From Agrobacterium vitis (GTDB lineage: Bacteria; Pseudomonadota; Alphaproteobacteria; Rhizobiales; Rhizobiaceae), in the NCBI RefSeq assembly GCF_014926405.1, contig NZ_JACXXJ020000004.1, positions 1 through 64,000 on the forward strand: a stretch of DNA of 64,000 bases. Direction: 5' to 3'. Below the pieces are notes generated by a model that searched no databases, was not told where the DNA came from, and was given only the letters and a program-made list of their open reading frames with translations. Below, in pieces: positions 45,242 to 55,055 of the stretch (position 1 is the stretch's first letter; each line of letters starts with the position of its first letter). The translations under genes were made by a program, and so were the position numbers.

Positions 45242-46108
45242 ATGCTGAGTTCAGAAGAGATTGAGACATACAAGGCAAACGGCTTCCTTCTGCTTCCATC
45301 TATATTGGATGCCGCCGATATTAGACGCTTAATGGCGGCGATCGACGAATTGCTAGAGTACGCGGATCGGGTTGCTGATAAACAGCGGATAGCCGATTAT
45401 GAACCGGCTGAAGTCGGACAAAAGGTGCCACGGCGCATCTTCAATCCTTTCGAGCAACACGCTGCCTTCCGCGAAATCGCCACAGACCAGCGGATTATCG
45501 ACAGAGTTGCATCGCTTATTGGCAAAAATATTGGCTTGCAGCACAGTAAGCTAAATATGAAGGCGGCCAAGATCGGCAAGGCAGTTGAATGGCATCAAGA
45601 CTTGACATATTTTCCGCACACAAATGACGATCTTGTCGGAGTACTAATTTATCTTGATGAGGCAAACTTAGAAAACGGTTGTCTTCGAGTTGTGCCTGGA
45701 CAACACGGTCGTTATTTTGACCACACACTTCCCGACGGCTCGTTCGCCGGCATGATCACAGAAGATATGAGCCCGGCAAGCGTCGGTGAACCGATTCCAA
45801 TGGAGGGGGGAGCTGGAACAGTTGTCATGCTTCACCCTCTTGCGCCGCACTACTCCGCTGCAAATATTTCGGCCAAGCCGCGCCGCCTACTGATTTTCGA
45901 ATACCGGGCTGCCGATGCATTTCCGATCTTCAACGGCGAACAAGTGCTTCACGTTGAATCCGTTACCCACCATCTATGTGGTGAGCCAGCGAAGTTTGCA
46001 CGCTTCGGCGGACCAGCGCCAGCCATATGGCGTCCACAAGGGTTGCCGCGGTCTCTTTTCGAACTCCAAGCTTCTTCGCGTAAGCAATTAAGTCAATCCG
46101 CAAATTGA
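45242..46108 (+). CDS. PhyH-family Fe(II)/2-oxoglutarate dioxygenase (first)
   Basis: The 288-aa product begins EEIETYKANGFLLLPSILDA, typical of phytanoyl-CoA dioxygenase-like proteins. The iron ligands are H118-x-D120 (WHQDLTYFP) and a distal His in MLHPLAPHYSAANIS, with KPRR providing the 2OG-binding Arg. The region GVLIYLDEANLENGCLRVVP is diagnostic. Family members hydroxylate, halogenate or desaturate small molecules, commonly in natural product pathways. It is 42 bp upstream of a second such gene. Codon usage is more AT-rich than the flanking plasmid genes. Confidence 0.88.
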   Translation: MLSSEEIETYKANGFLLLPSILDAADIRRLMAAIDELLEYADRVADKQRIADYEPAEVGQKVPRRIFNPFEQHAAFREIATDQRIIDRVASLIGKNIGLQHSKLNMKAAKIGKAVEWHQDLTYFPHTNDDLVGVLIYLDEANLENGCLRVVPGQHGRYFDHTLPDGSFAGMITEDMSPASVGEPIPMEGGAGTVVMLHPLAPHYSAANISAKPRRLLIFEYRAADAFPIFNGEQVLHVESVTHHLCGEPAKFARFGGPAPAIWRPQGLPRSLFELQASSRKQLSQSAN

Positions 46109-46150
46109 TATCCGCCAAACGGCGCGATCAGTTTAAACGAGGATAAGATC

Positions 46151-47131
46151 ATGGAAGCTGCATTCACCGGAGAACTCTTGCACCATTTCGAAGAACAAGG
46201 ATACGCGATTGTCCGCGGCGTATTGGATCCAGAAAAGGATATCAAACCGGTTGTTGACGAATATGGTGCGCTAGCGGATCAGCTGGCTAAGACCTACATA
46301 GAGACTGGGAAAATAATTTCTTACGAACGTCCAGCAGCTCCGATAGACAGACTACTCGAATTGATGAAGAAAACAAAAGGCAGATGCTTCCAGGCGTTAG
46401 ATATTACACTTCCAGCCGAGGACAAGATACGTCACGATACACCAATTCATCTTGGGCCAGAAGTGTTCGGTCTTTTGCGTAACGAACGTCTGCTTGATGC
46501 TATCGAGTACTTTATTGGTGGAGAGATTTATTGTGTGCCCGTTCAGCACATGAGGATCAAGCCACCGGAAAAGGAAATGTCTAATGACGTACAGGTCCAT
46601 ACTAAAACGTTGACGGCGAGGACTTATTGGCATCAGGATCTTGTCGTCGTGACAGAAGACGCTGATCAGACGAAAATGCTCGGCGTATGGTTCTCGCTTA
46701 ATGAAGCAACCGAGGAGAACGGCTGTTTGGTAGTCGTTCCAGGAAGCCATAAAGAGGGCCTTGTTCAGCATTGCAACCAACCAGGCAAACAAGGGATTCC
46801 AGACGCATTAGTGGGAGAAAACCAGATCGCGTTACCGGTCAAGCCTGGTGACGTGATATTTCTGCATCCGCTTATCAAACATTCGTCCCTTGCTAATCTA
46901 AGTAAAAGTGGGCGATGGAGCTTCGATCTACGATATTGTCCCACTGGCCAGCCAACGGGACGTAAATGGTTCCCGGGTTTCGTTGCACGAAGCCGCAAGA
47001 ATCGTGACGACGAGATGCGGGATCCCGAAGTGTGGGCGAATATTTGGCGAGACGCACGCGCGGCATTAGCCGACGTACCGCGCCCAGATTTCCACCACTC
47101 TTCTGCACCTAACCATCCTCTTTGTGCTTGA
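46151..47131 (+). CDS. PhyH-family Fe(II)/2-oxoglutarate dioxygenase (second)
   Basis: The 326-aa product has FEEQGYAIVRGVLDPEKD at the N-terminus, H161-x-D163 (YWHQDLVVV), WFSLNEATEENGCLVVVPGS and a distal His in FLHPLIKHSSLANLS with downstream Arg. All iron and 2OG ligands appear intact. It is only distantly related to the first PhyH protein, so two different oxidative steps are likely. The gene ends ten bases before the ATG used for the radical SAM gene. Confidence 0.88.
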   Translation: MEAAFTGELLHHFEEQGYAIVRGVLDPEKDIKPVVDEYGALADQLAKTYIETGKIISYERPAAPIDRLLELMKKTKGRCFQALDITLPAEDKIRHDTPIHLGPEVFGLLRNERLLDAIEYFIGGEIYCVPVQHMRIKPPEKEMSNDVQVHTKTLTARTYWHQDLVVVTEDADQTKMLGVWFSLNEATEENGCLVVVPGSHKEGLVQHCNQPGKQGIPDALVGENQIALPVKPGDVIFLHPLIKHSSLANLSKSGRWSFDLRYCPTGQPTGRKWFPGFVARSRKNRDDEMRDPEVWANIWRDARAALADVPRPDFHHSSAPNHPLCA

Positions 47132-47141
47132 ACGGCGTGCT

Positions 47142-48734
47142 ATGATTGATCTGGAAACCATACGCGCGACGAATGCATTCTCCCTAAGTGAGGGTCCACC
47201 GCGAATAGCGCTCGTTCATCATGGCTTTCGATCGACGCAATTAGCGGCTCACGACAAGCGGTCCAGTCGCTTCTCTGCACGCTATCCGTCCCTTGGGTTG
47301 CTTAATATTGCGAGGTCGGCGCAGGTCGACTTCGAGGAAGGTCGCTTGGCCTTCGAGCCAGAGTTTCGCTACTTTGATGAGGACTGTTACGAAGACGACG
47401 AAGCACTTCTGTCGAAGATGCTTGCTTGGCTCGACACTGCTCCTGCACGATTCCTAATGGTCGGGCTTTATTCCCTTGCTTTCGACCGAACTGCGTCGAT
47501 GTTAAGAAAGGTCAATGGAGACCGGTATTGCATCGTCGTCGGCGGAGCTCATCCAACAGTCGCACCAAACGTTGATTTTGCCCACCTTGTCGTCCGGGGG
47601 GAAGGTGCCGCCGCGGTTCGGCACATTCTCAGTACATTCATGACGGACGGTTTCGGAGAAGGACCGGACGCAGCAGGTATATGCTATCTTCAAAATGGGA
47701 TCGAGCATATTGGGCGAACCGTCTTTGATCGTTCACTTGAAAAGCTTCCCGCGCCAGCCTTTCGATACGATCTCAGTCGTGAAGAAACGGGCACCGCCAA
47801 GGAAAGATGGTGGAAATCACTCGGACATAATCAGCAGATCTATATTTGCACCCAGAGTTGCCGAGCACGTTGTACATTTTGCTCAACTTACTTAATCCAC
47901 GGGAAGCTCGTCTCTCGACCAGTTGACAAGATAGCGGGCGACATGGATTACATAATAAACGACCTTGGACACGATGCCTTACAGTTCCATGATGATGATA
48001 TACTGCAGCATGAAGAGTTTGACGAATTACTTCATTTACTACAGTCTAAGTCGATACAGTGGAGTTGCAATGCACGATCAGAATTTATTACGCCCGAGCT
48101 AGCAAGTCGGCTCTACGCAGCAGGGTGTCGCCGCGTCTTTCTCGGAGCGGAATCTTTTGACCAGCGCAGCCTCGACTATTATCGTAAAGAAACCACGGTA
48201 GACATGAACCGACAAGCGGTGCGCGCTTTGGATGTCGCTGGTATAGGCGTTGTTTGCGGTTACATCATTGGCGCACCCCACGATACGGTTGATTCGCTCC
48301 TGCGGGATTTCGACGAGGTTCTGTCGCTACCGATCTATTTCCTCGCAGCAGCCATTCTTACACCAGATATTGGGACAGTCGAGTTTGGTCGTGCAGCCCA
48401 ACGGTTCCCAGAATTAAAGGCACTTGGTGACGAGCCACGGTTAAATGTCCGACCTCGGCCGGACCTATATGGCAGCAAAGCACCATATGGGCTTCCCACC
48501 GTAGCAGAAGCGATTTCAAAAGACGATTTGAACGACCTTTATGGTATGATAAATTGTGCGTTCTTCCTACGTTGGGATGCATGGGCCCGTATCGAACGCT
48601 ATACACCACCCCATCTTGTTAATGAAGCACTAGCTTGGCGCACATTTCACGAGAGCCGTGCGCTTGAACTTGTCCAACAGGCTCGCCTGTCTGTTGTTCG
48701 CGACCGAATGCAAGCGCTGCTAGAGGTATTATGA
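47142..48734 (+). CDS. B12-binding-type radical SAM enzyme
   Basis: I use ATG 47142 (530 aa); a GTG at 47124 overlaps the previous gene. Residues about 20-190 form a cobalamin-binding-like Rossmann domain (YPSLGLLNIARSAQ, VGLYSLAF, YCIVVGGAHPTVAPN). The [4Fe-4S] motif is C240-x3-C244-x2-C247 (CRARCTFC), followed by the radical SAM barrel (DALQFHDDDI, WSCNARSEFITPEL, GCRRVFLGAESFD). B12-dependent members methylate unreactive carbons or rearrange rings. The DxHxxG cobalamin motif is not obvious, so B12 use is uncertain. It overlaps the next gene by four bases. Confidence 0.87.
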   Translation: MIDLETIRATNAFSLSEGPPRIALVHHGFRSTQLAAHDKRSSRFSARYPSLGLLNIARSAQVDFEEGRLAFEPEFRYFDEDCYEDDEALLSKMLAWLDTAPARFLMVGLYSLAFDRTASMLRKVNGDRYCIVVGGAHPTVAPNVDFAHLVVRGEGAAAVRHILSTFMTDGFGEGPDAAGICYLQNGIEHIGRTVFDRSLEKLPAPAFRYDLSREETGTAKERWWKSLGHNQQIYICTQSCRARCTFCSTYLIHGKLVSRPVDKIAGDMDYIINDLGHDALQFHDDDILQHEEFDELLHLLQSKSIQWSCNARSEFITPELASRLYAAGCRRVFLGAESFDQRSLDYYRKETTVDMNRQAVRALDVAGIGVVCGYIIGAPHDTVDSLLRDFDEVLSLPIYFLAAAILTPDIGTVEFGRAAQRFPELKALGDEPRLNVRPRPDLYGSKAPYGLPTVAEAISKDDLNDLYGMINCAFFLRWDAWARIERYTPPHLVNEALAWRTFHESRALELVQQARLSVVRDRMQALLEVL

Positions 48735-49948
48735 ATATAGATTTGCCGTCTGATCCGGGGGATGCATTCCTCGTCTTATCTCTCGCCATTGACGCGCATT
48801 TTGCTGGTCACATCGATTCTTGCTACCTCAAGCAGGAGGATCGTGCCCGTTGGGCGATCGAGAGAATACCGCTAACCGATATCGTTTCCGCTTGTTATGC
48901 CCTAGAGACGGATTTGACAAATCGAGTTGGACCGGATGCAGAAAGATATGCCTATCTTGTAGATCAACTCGGAGCCATGCGACGGAAAGTGGAATTCAGC
49001 ACCGAAGGCAAGAGTACCGTTGCAAATGAGGCTAGGGCTTTCCTAGGGATAGAGCCGGAGTGGATTGATGATGCGATTTTCGACCGAGAACAGGATAGGC
49101 TCAGAGGGCTCTTGCCGCAAAATGGAGGGAGCTTGCACGAGCGCGAGAATGCGTTTCGCCGAAACGGCCAAGTGAAGCTGACGCCGACCTCACCGACCGT
49201 ATACGCTATTATGGACTGGCTCCAGAGTCGAGTTCGGAAGCTTCTGACCCTTCCTGTCGGCGAGCGGGCTGATATATTCTTAAATGACGCGCTTTTATCC
49301 ATGGCATATCACCGCTACCAGGGAAATATGATCTCAACTATGGAGATCAACCCTATGCGCGTCATGGATATTGCAGGGCTTATTTCGCTTATCGCGCATG
49401 AGGTTTATCCTGGGCACCATACGGAGCTCGTGATTAAAGAATGCACGTTAAATCGCCGTCGAGGATGGCGTGAGCATCAGGTGACAATCATCGACGCGCC
49501 GTCCTGTGTGATCGCAGAAGGAATAGCTACGCGGGGCCTTTACGTCATTATAACTCAAGACGAATTGATAGAGCGCTGTGGTGAGTTATTAACTCTGTCC
49601 GGGCTCGACAGAGGCGATGCTGAGACGCGCGTTCAGGTAGAAAAATCTCGACAAATACTACGCAATATTGTGAACAACGCAGCACTTCTTCTTGATGACC
49701 CGACGGTTAGCGAAAGAGATATACTTTATTATATCGCGGAGAAAGGGCTTACTGACGATCGCGAGGCTCAGCGAATGCTCCGGTTTGTGCGCACGGTGCG
49801 CTCTTACGCCTTCACGTACAGCCAAGGCAGTAAGCTGGTGGACCAATTTCTAGATCGTGTTGATGATAAGCCTTCCGCACTTGCAAAATTGCTAAGGGAA
49901 CCAGTTACACCAACAATCTTAAAGGCATGGTATGCTAATGCCGCTTAA
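48731..49948 (+). CDS. DUF885-like putative metallohydrolase
   Basis: The 405-aa product carries H223-E-V-Y-P-G-H229-H230 (AHEVYPGHHTE), the zinc-site signature of DUF885/M32-like gluzincin relatives, whose typical form is HEGYPGHH. A second acid is probably in the IAEGIATRG region. It begins by overlapping the radical SAM stop (ATGA), so the two are translationally coupled. DUF885 proteins are usually about 550-600 aa and secreted; this one is shorter and has no signal peptide. It may hydrolyse an amide or peptide intermediate. Confidence 0.78.
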   Translation: MNIDLPSDPGDAFLVLSLAIDAHFAGHIDSCYLKQEDRARWAIERIPLTDIVSACYALETDLTNRVGPDAERYAYLVDQLGAMRRKVEFSTEGKSTVANEARAFLGIEPEWIDDAIFDREQDRLRGLLPQNGGSLHERENAFRRNGQVKLTPTSPTVYAIMDWLQSRVRKLLTLPVGERADIFLNDALLSMAYHRYQGNMISTMEINPMRVMDIAGLISLIAHEVYPGHHTELVIKECTLNRRRGWREHQVTIIDAPSCVIAEGIATRGLYVIITQDELIERCGELLTLSGLDRGDAETRVQVEKSRQILRNIVNNAALLLDDPTVSERDILYYIAEKGLTDDREAQRMLRFVRTVRSYAFTYSQGSKLVDQFLDRVDDKPSALAKLLREPVTPTILKAWYANAA

Positions 49949-50747
49949 CATGAAGCTATCGCTCCGCTTAAACTCTTTCAGAATCTCCGACATATTTTCT
50001 GCAGCGCGGAAGATGATTGGCGATCCCCAACGGGGGGTAGCGTTATCCTTCTTATTCGATCGGGAGCTGTCTGTACAATTCTTCCACCGCCTCCATATCG
50101 TGAAGCAGCATTATCTCATCTCCTCACGGCTCATAAGTCCACATACGACCGAGGAAATGTTGACGTTTATTCGTGCAATTTTGACAATTCCACACGACCG
50201 AGAAGGATGCATAGTCGAAGCGGGTAGCTATAAAGGATCGAGCAGTGCGAAATTTAGCATTGCGGCAAAGTTGGTCGGGCGCACGCTCGTTATTTGCGAC
50301 TCATTCCAAGGCCTTCCTGCCTCGGAGGAAGAACATGGAATGAGTATCGAGAACCGGGCAGTGATCTTTAATGAAGGAGACTTTGCCGGTTCTCTTGATG
50401 AAGTGCGCGCCAACATAGCCCGCTATGGGGCGCTTGATGCTTGCGATTTCGTTGAGGGTTGGTACGATGAATCTCTCGTGGGCTGGAACCGGGAGATTGC
50501 CGCGATGTATATTGATATTGACCTTGCCGCCTCAACCCGGACTTGCCTCACATATCTTTATCCTTGGCTACAACCTGGTGCTCCACTTTTTTCACAGGAC
50601 GGGCATTTGCCGCTTGTCTTAAATGTGTTCGAGGACATGTCTTTCTGGCAAGAGACCTTCGGCGAACCAGCGCCTCATGTGGAGGGAATATGGAGAAAGA
50701 AATTGATTTGTATCGTGAGACCAACAACCGCTGAAAGGGCGGGTTAG
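49932..50747 (+). CDS. TylF/MycF-type SAM-dependent methyltransferase
   Basis: The 271-aa product overlaps the previous gene by 17 bp. The motif I region CIVEAGSYKGSSSAKFS, then VICDSFQGLP, the acidic DIDLA and DGHLP segments match the TylF/MycF macrocin O-methyltransferase family, which is Mg2+-dependent and acts on sugar or catechol-like hydroxyls in natural product biosynthesis. The family usually has D-H-D metal ligands; here DIDLAAST and QDGH residues fit. Either ATG 49932 or 49938 could be the start. Confidence 0.83.
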   Translation: MLMPLNMKLSLRLNSFRISDIFSAARKMIGDPQRGVALSFLFDRELSVQFFHRLHIVKQHYLISSRLISPHTTEEMLTFIRAILTIPHDREGCIVEAGSYKGSSSAKFSIAAKLVGRTLVICDSFQGLPASEEEHGMSIENRAVIFNEGDFAGSLDEVRANIARYGALDACDFVEGWYDESLVGWNREIAAMYIDIDLAASTRTCLTYLYPWLQPGAPLFSQDGHLPLVLNVFEDMSFWQETFGEPAPHVEGIWRKKLICIVRPTTAERAG

Positions 50748-50845
50748 TAAGTTGCGACTCGGCTCATATATGCAATAAAGTAATCTTTAGGTGCAATGGT
50801 GAAATGCACGCCAAACGCGAATATATAGTGAAGTAAGGTAGTTCA

Positions 50846-52060
50846 ATGTTAGACTTTTTGCTCTCCGATATTGCTATAATGGAGCCTAAGAATGGGTTGC
50901 AAGATAAGCTGGAGCTTGCGGAGAAACAGAACCGCAAGCTGCGAATCAAATTAGGATTCGATCCGACTGCGCCCGACTTGCACCTCGGCCACGCTGTCGT
51001 TCTGAGAAAGCTCCGCGAATTTCAACAGTGTGGCCATAAAATTGTTGTGATCATCGGCGATTTTACTGCGATGATCGGTGACCCAACCGGCCGCAACAAG
51101 ACGCGGCCCCCTCTTTCTGATAAAGAGGTGTCGGAGAACGCTGAAACATATATTCGCCAACTTGGCAAAATCATCGACGTGAATGATATTGAAGTCCGCC
51201 GAAACTCGGAATGGCATAGCGCACTTGATCTGGCTAGGATGATCAAACTGCTCTCGAAAGTGACCGTTGCACAGATACTCCAGAGAGAAGATTTCCGAAA
51301 ACGATTAGATGCTGATTTGCCGATTTATCAACATGAACTGCTTTATCCGATTTTGCAAGGCTATGACTCCATTATGGTGAACGCCGACATTGAGCTCGGT
51401 GGAACAGATCAACTCTTCAACAATCTTATGGGTCGTACTCTCCAAGAGTCACACGGCCAACTCGGACAAGCTGTTATCACAATGCCTCTTTTGGTCGGGA
51501 CCGACGGGACCGATAAGATGAGCAAATCTAAGGCCAATTATATCGGCCTGACAGAAGATCCGGAGAATATCTACGGCAAGATCATGTCGATCCCTGACAG
51601 CCTTGCAGGGGAATACGTCAGGCTCACCACTACATTTGATGCGATCAAGAAGCAGGAAATGCTTGACAAACTCGCAAATGGCGAGAACCCAATGGTGGTA
51701 AAGAAAGCCATTGCTGAGAATGTGGTAGCTAGTTATTACTCGGCTGACATCGCGGCAGCTGCAGCTGCTCACTTCCAACGCACAGTGCAGAATCGTAATC
51801 CCAGCACTCAGGATTATCAAATCCTTAATCTCCCCGAGATCCGAAAAACGCTACCGGAACAGCCAACATTTCTGGATCTCTGTCACTTCGCGATGCCTCA
51901 AAATACCCGATCGCAAATAAGGCGCTTGATCACAGAAGGCGGCGTCAGAGTCAACGGAGAGAAAATTGAGAATTTTCAAACCCTACCTTCTTTAGATGAC
52001 GGGCTGAAACTGCAGATTGGACGGCGTAACCTTTTTATACTGGCGGAGAAAGACCATTAA
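50846..52060 (+). CDS. tyrS: Divergent tyrosyl-tRNA synthetase, probable self-resistance copy
   Basis: The 404-aa product has the class I signature H46-L-G-H49 (DLHLGHAVVLRKL), the KMSKS loop at K224-S228 (TDKMSKSKANYIG) and a C-terminal S4 domain (SQIRRLITEGGVRVNGEKI). It belongs to the TyrZ-like branch with KMSKS, not to the chromosomal Rhizobiales TyrS type, which as I remember it has HVGH and a GKS loop. It is complete and lies 98 bp after the methyltransferase gene, on the same strand. Aminoacyl-tRNA synthetases in biosynthetic clusters often protect the producer from an inhibitor of that enzyme. Confidence 0.92.
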   Translation: MLDFLLSDIAIMEPKNGLQDKLELAEKQNRKLRIKLGFDPTAPDLHLGHAVVLRKLREFQQCGHKIVVIIGDFTAMIGDPTGRNKTRPPLSDKEVSENAETYIRQLGKIIDVNDIEVRRNSEWHSALDLARMIKLLSKVTVAQILQREDFRKRLDADLPIYQHELLYPILQGYDSIMVNADIELGGTDQLFNNLMGRTLQESHGQLGQAVITMPLLVGTDGTDKMSKSKANYIGLTEDPENIYGKIMSIPDSLAGEYVRLTTTFDAIKKQEMLDKLANGENPMVVKKAIAENVVASYYSADIAAAAAAHFQRTVQNRNPSTQDYQILNLPEIRKTLPEQPTFLDLCHFAMPQNTRSQIRRLITEGGVRVNGEKIENFQTLPSLDDGLKLQIGRRNLFILAEKDH

Positions 52061-52145
52061 TTGCAGGTGCGCTTAGGCCGGTTAATAATCGAATCGGTCG
52101 GCGCTGGCCGCCATTATGACAGGCAGAATAGGAAACGTGCTCTAG

Positions 52146-52600
52146 GTGACCCACAAGTCGGCCAGACCTTATACGCTGCGCTTAGCTAACTGCAAACTGG
52201 ATGCGCTTTGCTGCTTGGCCGAAATTCCCGGTGTAGGACCGATTGGGGCCTCTCTTCTCATGATGAAAACACCAGATCCGAGGATGTTTAAATCGGGTCG
52301 TGACTTCGCAGCCTGGATCGGTCTGACCCCGAAAGATCATTCAACTGCCGGGAAGGTCCGGCTTGGCACAATCACGCGTGCCGGTGACGAAATGTTGCGA
52401 AGCGTGCTGGTTGTTGGTGCTACTGCTCTTCTCCAACACATCAGGCGGGCAGAAGCAAGCACGCATCAGCATGGCTCATTGGGATGCTGCAGCGCAAACG
52501 ACCAAAGCTGGTTGCCGTAGCGCTTGCCAACAAGATTGCGCGGATTGCGTGGAAGATCGTAGTCGCTGTTCCACTCCCACGTTGCTCGTTGCCGCCTGAT
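52146..52600 (+). pseudogene. IS110-family transposase, C-terminal remnant
   Basis: The frame gives LAEIPGVGPIGASLLMM, FKSGRDFAAWIGLTPKDHST, TRAGDEMLRSVLVVGATAL: the helix-hairpin-helix and Ser region of IS110 transposases. Near 52470 the homology shifts frame, continuing as RPKLVAVALANKIARIAWK to about 52600. The DEDD N-terminal half is missing. Confidence 0.8.
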
Positions 52601-52641
52601 CTGTGATCGACATTCCATGGATCATAAACGGGAGTTTCTCC

Positions 52642-53028
52642 ATGGAGACCTCATTGGAGTTTCTCACAACCAGGAAGCCTGGACGTGAGGTTCACCGACA
52701 TTGGCCTGATGAGGTCAAGGCGAAGATTGTTTCGGAAAGCTTGAGGCCTGGCACGACAGTCAATGAAGTTGCGCAGCGCTATGGATTGCGAGCGAACAGC
52801 CTTTCAACCTGACGGACAATGACGCGGCAGGGCAAGCTGATCTTGCCCGCACCGGAGGATGCGGTAGAGTTCGCGGCGGTGATCGTCGATCCGCCAGTTT
52901 CGGAACCGCCGCCTAAAACGGTTAGTCGCCCTGAGATTGTTCTTGGCCCAGTGACGATCCGTCTTGAGGAAGGGGCATCAGCCGCCCGGATCGCCGCCAT
53001 CGCGCGTGCCCTGGCGGCGGCGACATGA
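52642..53028 (+). pseudogene. IS66-family TnpA with internal stop
   Basis: Starts [18 protein letters not shown] and shows an HTH ([20 protein letters not shown]). At 52810-52812 a TGA stands where the family has Trp (SLSTW becomes SLST-stop); the same frame then continues RTMTRQGKLILPAPEDAVEF to the normal end at 53028. A single G-to-A change would explain it. The stop overlaps tnpB. Confidence 0.82.
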
Positions 53029-53378
53029 TCTTTCCATCGAACCGCGTGCGGATCATGGTGGCGACCAAGCCCGTGGATTTCCGTAAAGGTCATGACGGAT
53101 TGGCGGCGCTGGTAAAGAACGAACTGCACAAGGACCCGTTCACCGGAACGGTCTTCGTGTTCCGGTCCCGCAAGGCGGATCGGTTGAAGCTGATCTACTG
53201 GGATGGCTCCGGGATCGTCATGGCCTACAAACGGCTGGAAGAGCACATGTTCATTTGGCCAGGCATCAAGGATGGATTGATGAAGCTCACCCACGCCCAG
53301 TTCGACGCCCTGTTTGCGGGACTTGATTGGCGGCGGGTTCATGCCATCCAGACGAGGACGCCGGAGGCCATTGAATAG
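53025..53378 (+). CDS. IS66-family TnpB accessory protein
   Basis: The 117-aa product reads RIMVATKPVDFRKGHDGLAA, FVFRSRKADRLKLIYWDGSG and ends with a typical TnpB C-terminus. It is full length. It overlaps the tnpA stop. TnpB is needed for IS66 transposition but its biochemical role is unclear. Since its partners are broken, it is probably non-functional. Confidence 0.85.
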   Translation: MIFPSNRVRIMVATKPVDFRKGHDGLAALVKNELHKDPFTGTVFVFRSRKADRLKLIYWDGSGIVMAYKRLEEHMFIWPGIKDGLMKLTHAQFDALFAGLDWRRVHAIQTRTPEAIE

Positions 53379-53446
53379 CTGCGGCACGATGACTCAGCAC
53401 GGCAAATTCCGAGGGCAAATCGGCTCGGGATTTGGTAGCTTCGGCC

Positions 53447-55020
53447 ATGCTTGATACCGCCGATCTTCCTGATGATGTTGCTGCCCTGAAGGCGATGCTG
53501 ATCGCTGCCCAGGTGCGCGAGTTGGCCAAGGACATGGCGATAGTCAACATGGACGAGCACATCGCTCGTAAGGACGAACGGATAGAGCGGCTAGAGAAGC
53601 TGGTCGCAGCATTCAAGCAGGCAGCCTTCGGACGCAAGTCCGAGAAGACTGATCCCGACCAGTTCGATCTGGCACTGGAAGACCTGGAGACGGCGATAGC
53701 CGCGATCCATGCCGAGGATGAGGCGGACGCTCCTGTTGGGAACAGGATTGCCAAACCACGCGGGATTAATCGCGGCTCCCTTCCAAAGCATCTTCCTCGT
53801 GTGGAGGAGGTCATCGAGCCGGAAAGCCTGATCTGCGCCTGCGGTGGTTGCCTGCATTGTATTGGTGAGGACGTATCAGAGCGGTTGGACGTGGTCCCGG
53901 TACAGTTCCGCGTCATCGTCACGCATCGTCCCAAATATGCCTGCCGTGCCTGCACCGACGGTGTCGTTCAGGCTCCGGCACCAGCACGGCTGATCCAGGC
54001 AGGGCTGCCGACGGAAGCCACCGTCGCCCACGTTCTGGTTTCCAAATATGCCGATCATCTTCCGATTTACCGCCAGGCCCAGATAATGAGCCGTCAGGGC
54101 ATTGATCTCGACCGCTCCACGCTCGCCGACTGGGTCGGTCGGGCAGCCTACGAACTGCGGCCCGTCTTCGATGCGCTAGTCGCAGACCTGAAGCGCTCGA
54201 CCAAGCTCTTCATGGACGAGACTCGTGCTCCGGTCCTCGATCCCGGCTCCCGTAAGACCAAAACCGGATACTTCTGGGCGCTGGCGAGAGATGATCGTCC
54301 TTGGGGCGGGGGTGCTCCGCCCGGTGTCGCCTTCACCTACGCGCCTAGTCGCGGTGGCGTTCATGCCGAACGGATATTGCAAGGTATCTCAGGCATCCTG
54401 CAGGTGGATGGATATGCTGGATACAACGGGCTGATCGCACCTGAGCGTGTCTGTCTGACATCCAGCTTGCCTATTGCTGGGCGCATGCCCGGCGCAAACT
54501 GGTGGAGATTACCCGCAACGGCGCAGCACCGATTGCCGAGGACGGCGTCAAGCGCATCGGCGAACTGTATCGCATCGAAGCCGAACTTCGGGGCCTTAAT
54601 CCGAAGGCTCGCTTGGCTGGGCGACAGGAGCGGTCAGCGCCAATGGTCGCCGACATGCAGGCCTGGCTTGTCCATCACCGTGCCCGTGTCGCAACGAAGT
54701 CCCCACTCGGCGAGGCTTTGGCCTACATTGCCAAATACTGGGATGGCCTGAAGCTCTTCCTGACCGATGGCCGCGTCGAGATCGACAACAGCGTTGAGCG
54801 CACAATCAGACCGATAGCCCTCAATCGGAAGAACGCATTATTTGCAGGTCATGATGCCGGAGCCGAGAACTGGGCTACCATCGCTTCGCTTGTCGAAACG
54901 TGCAAACTCAATGCCGTCGATCCTCAGGTGTATCTGACCAGCACGCTCACCGCCATAGTCAACGGCCACAAGGAGAGCCGGATCGATGAGCTACTGTCGT
55001 GGAACTTTCAAAGGAGGTAA
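53447..55020 (+). pseudogene. IS66-family TnpC transposase with a frameshift
   Basis: The first frame (from ATG 53447) encodes a leucine-zipper-like N-terminus, a Cys-rich zinc finger (ICACGGCLHCIGEDV...CRACTDG, abbreviated) and the DDE core start (LFMDETRAPVLDPG, QVDGYAGYN). After PERV at about 54450 a one-base loss shifts frame; the sequence continues as DIQLAYCWAHARRKLVEI and ends in DNSVERTIRPIALNRKNALF and the usual C-terminus at 55020. Element ends were not identified. Confidence 0.85.
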
Positions 55021-55055
55021 ATACAGCCGCAACGCTCGCAATTGTCCATTGCGTT

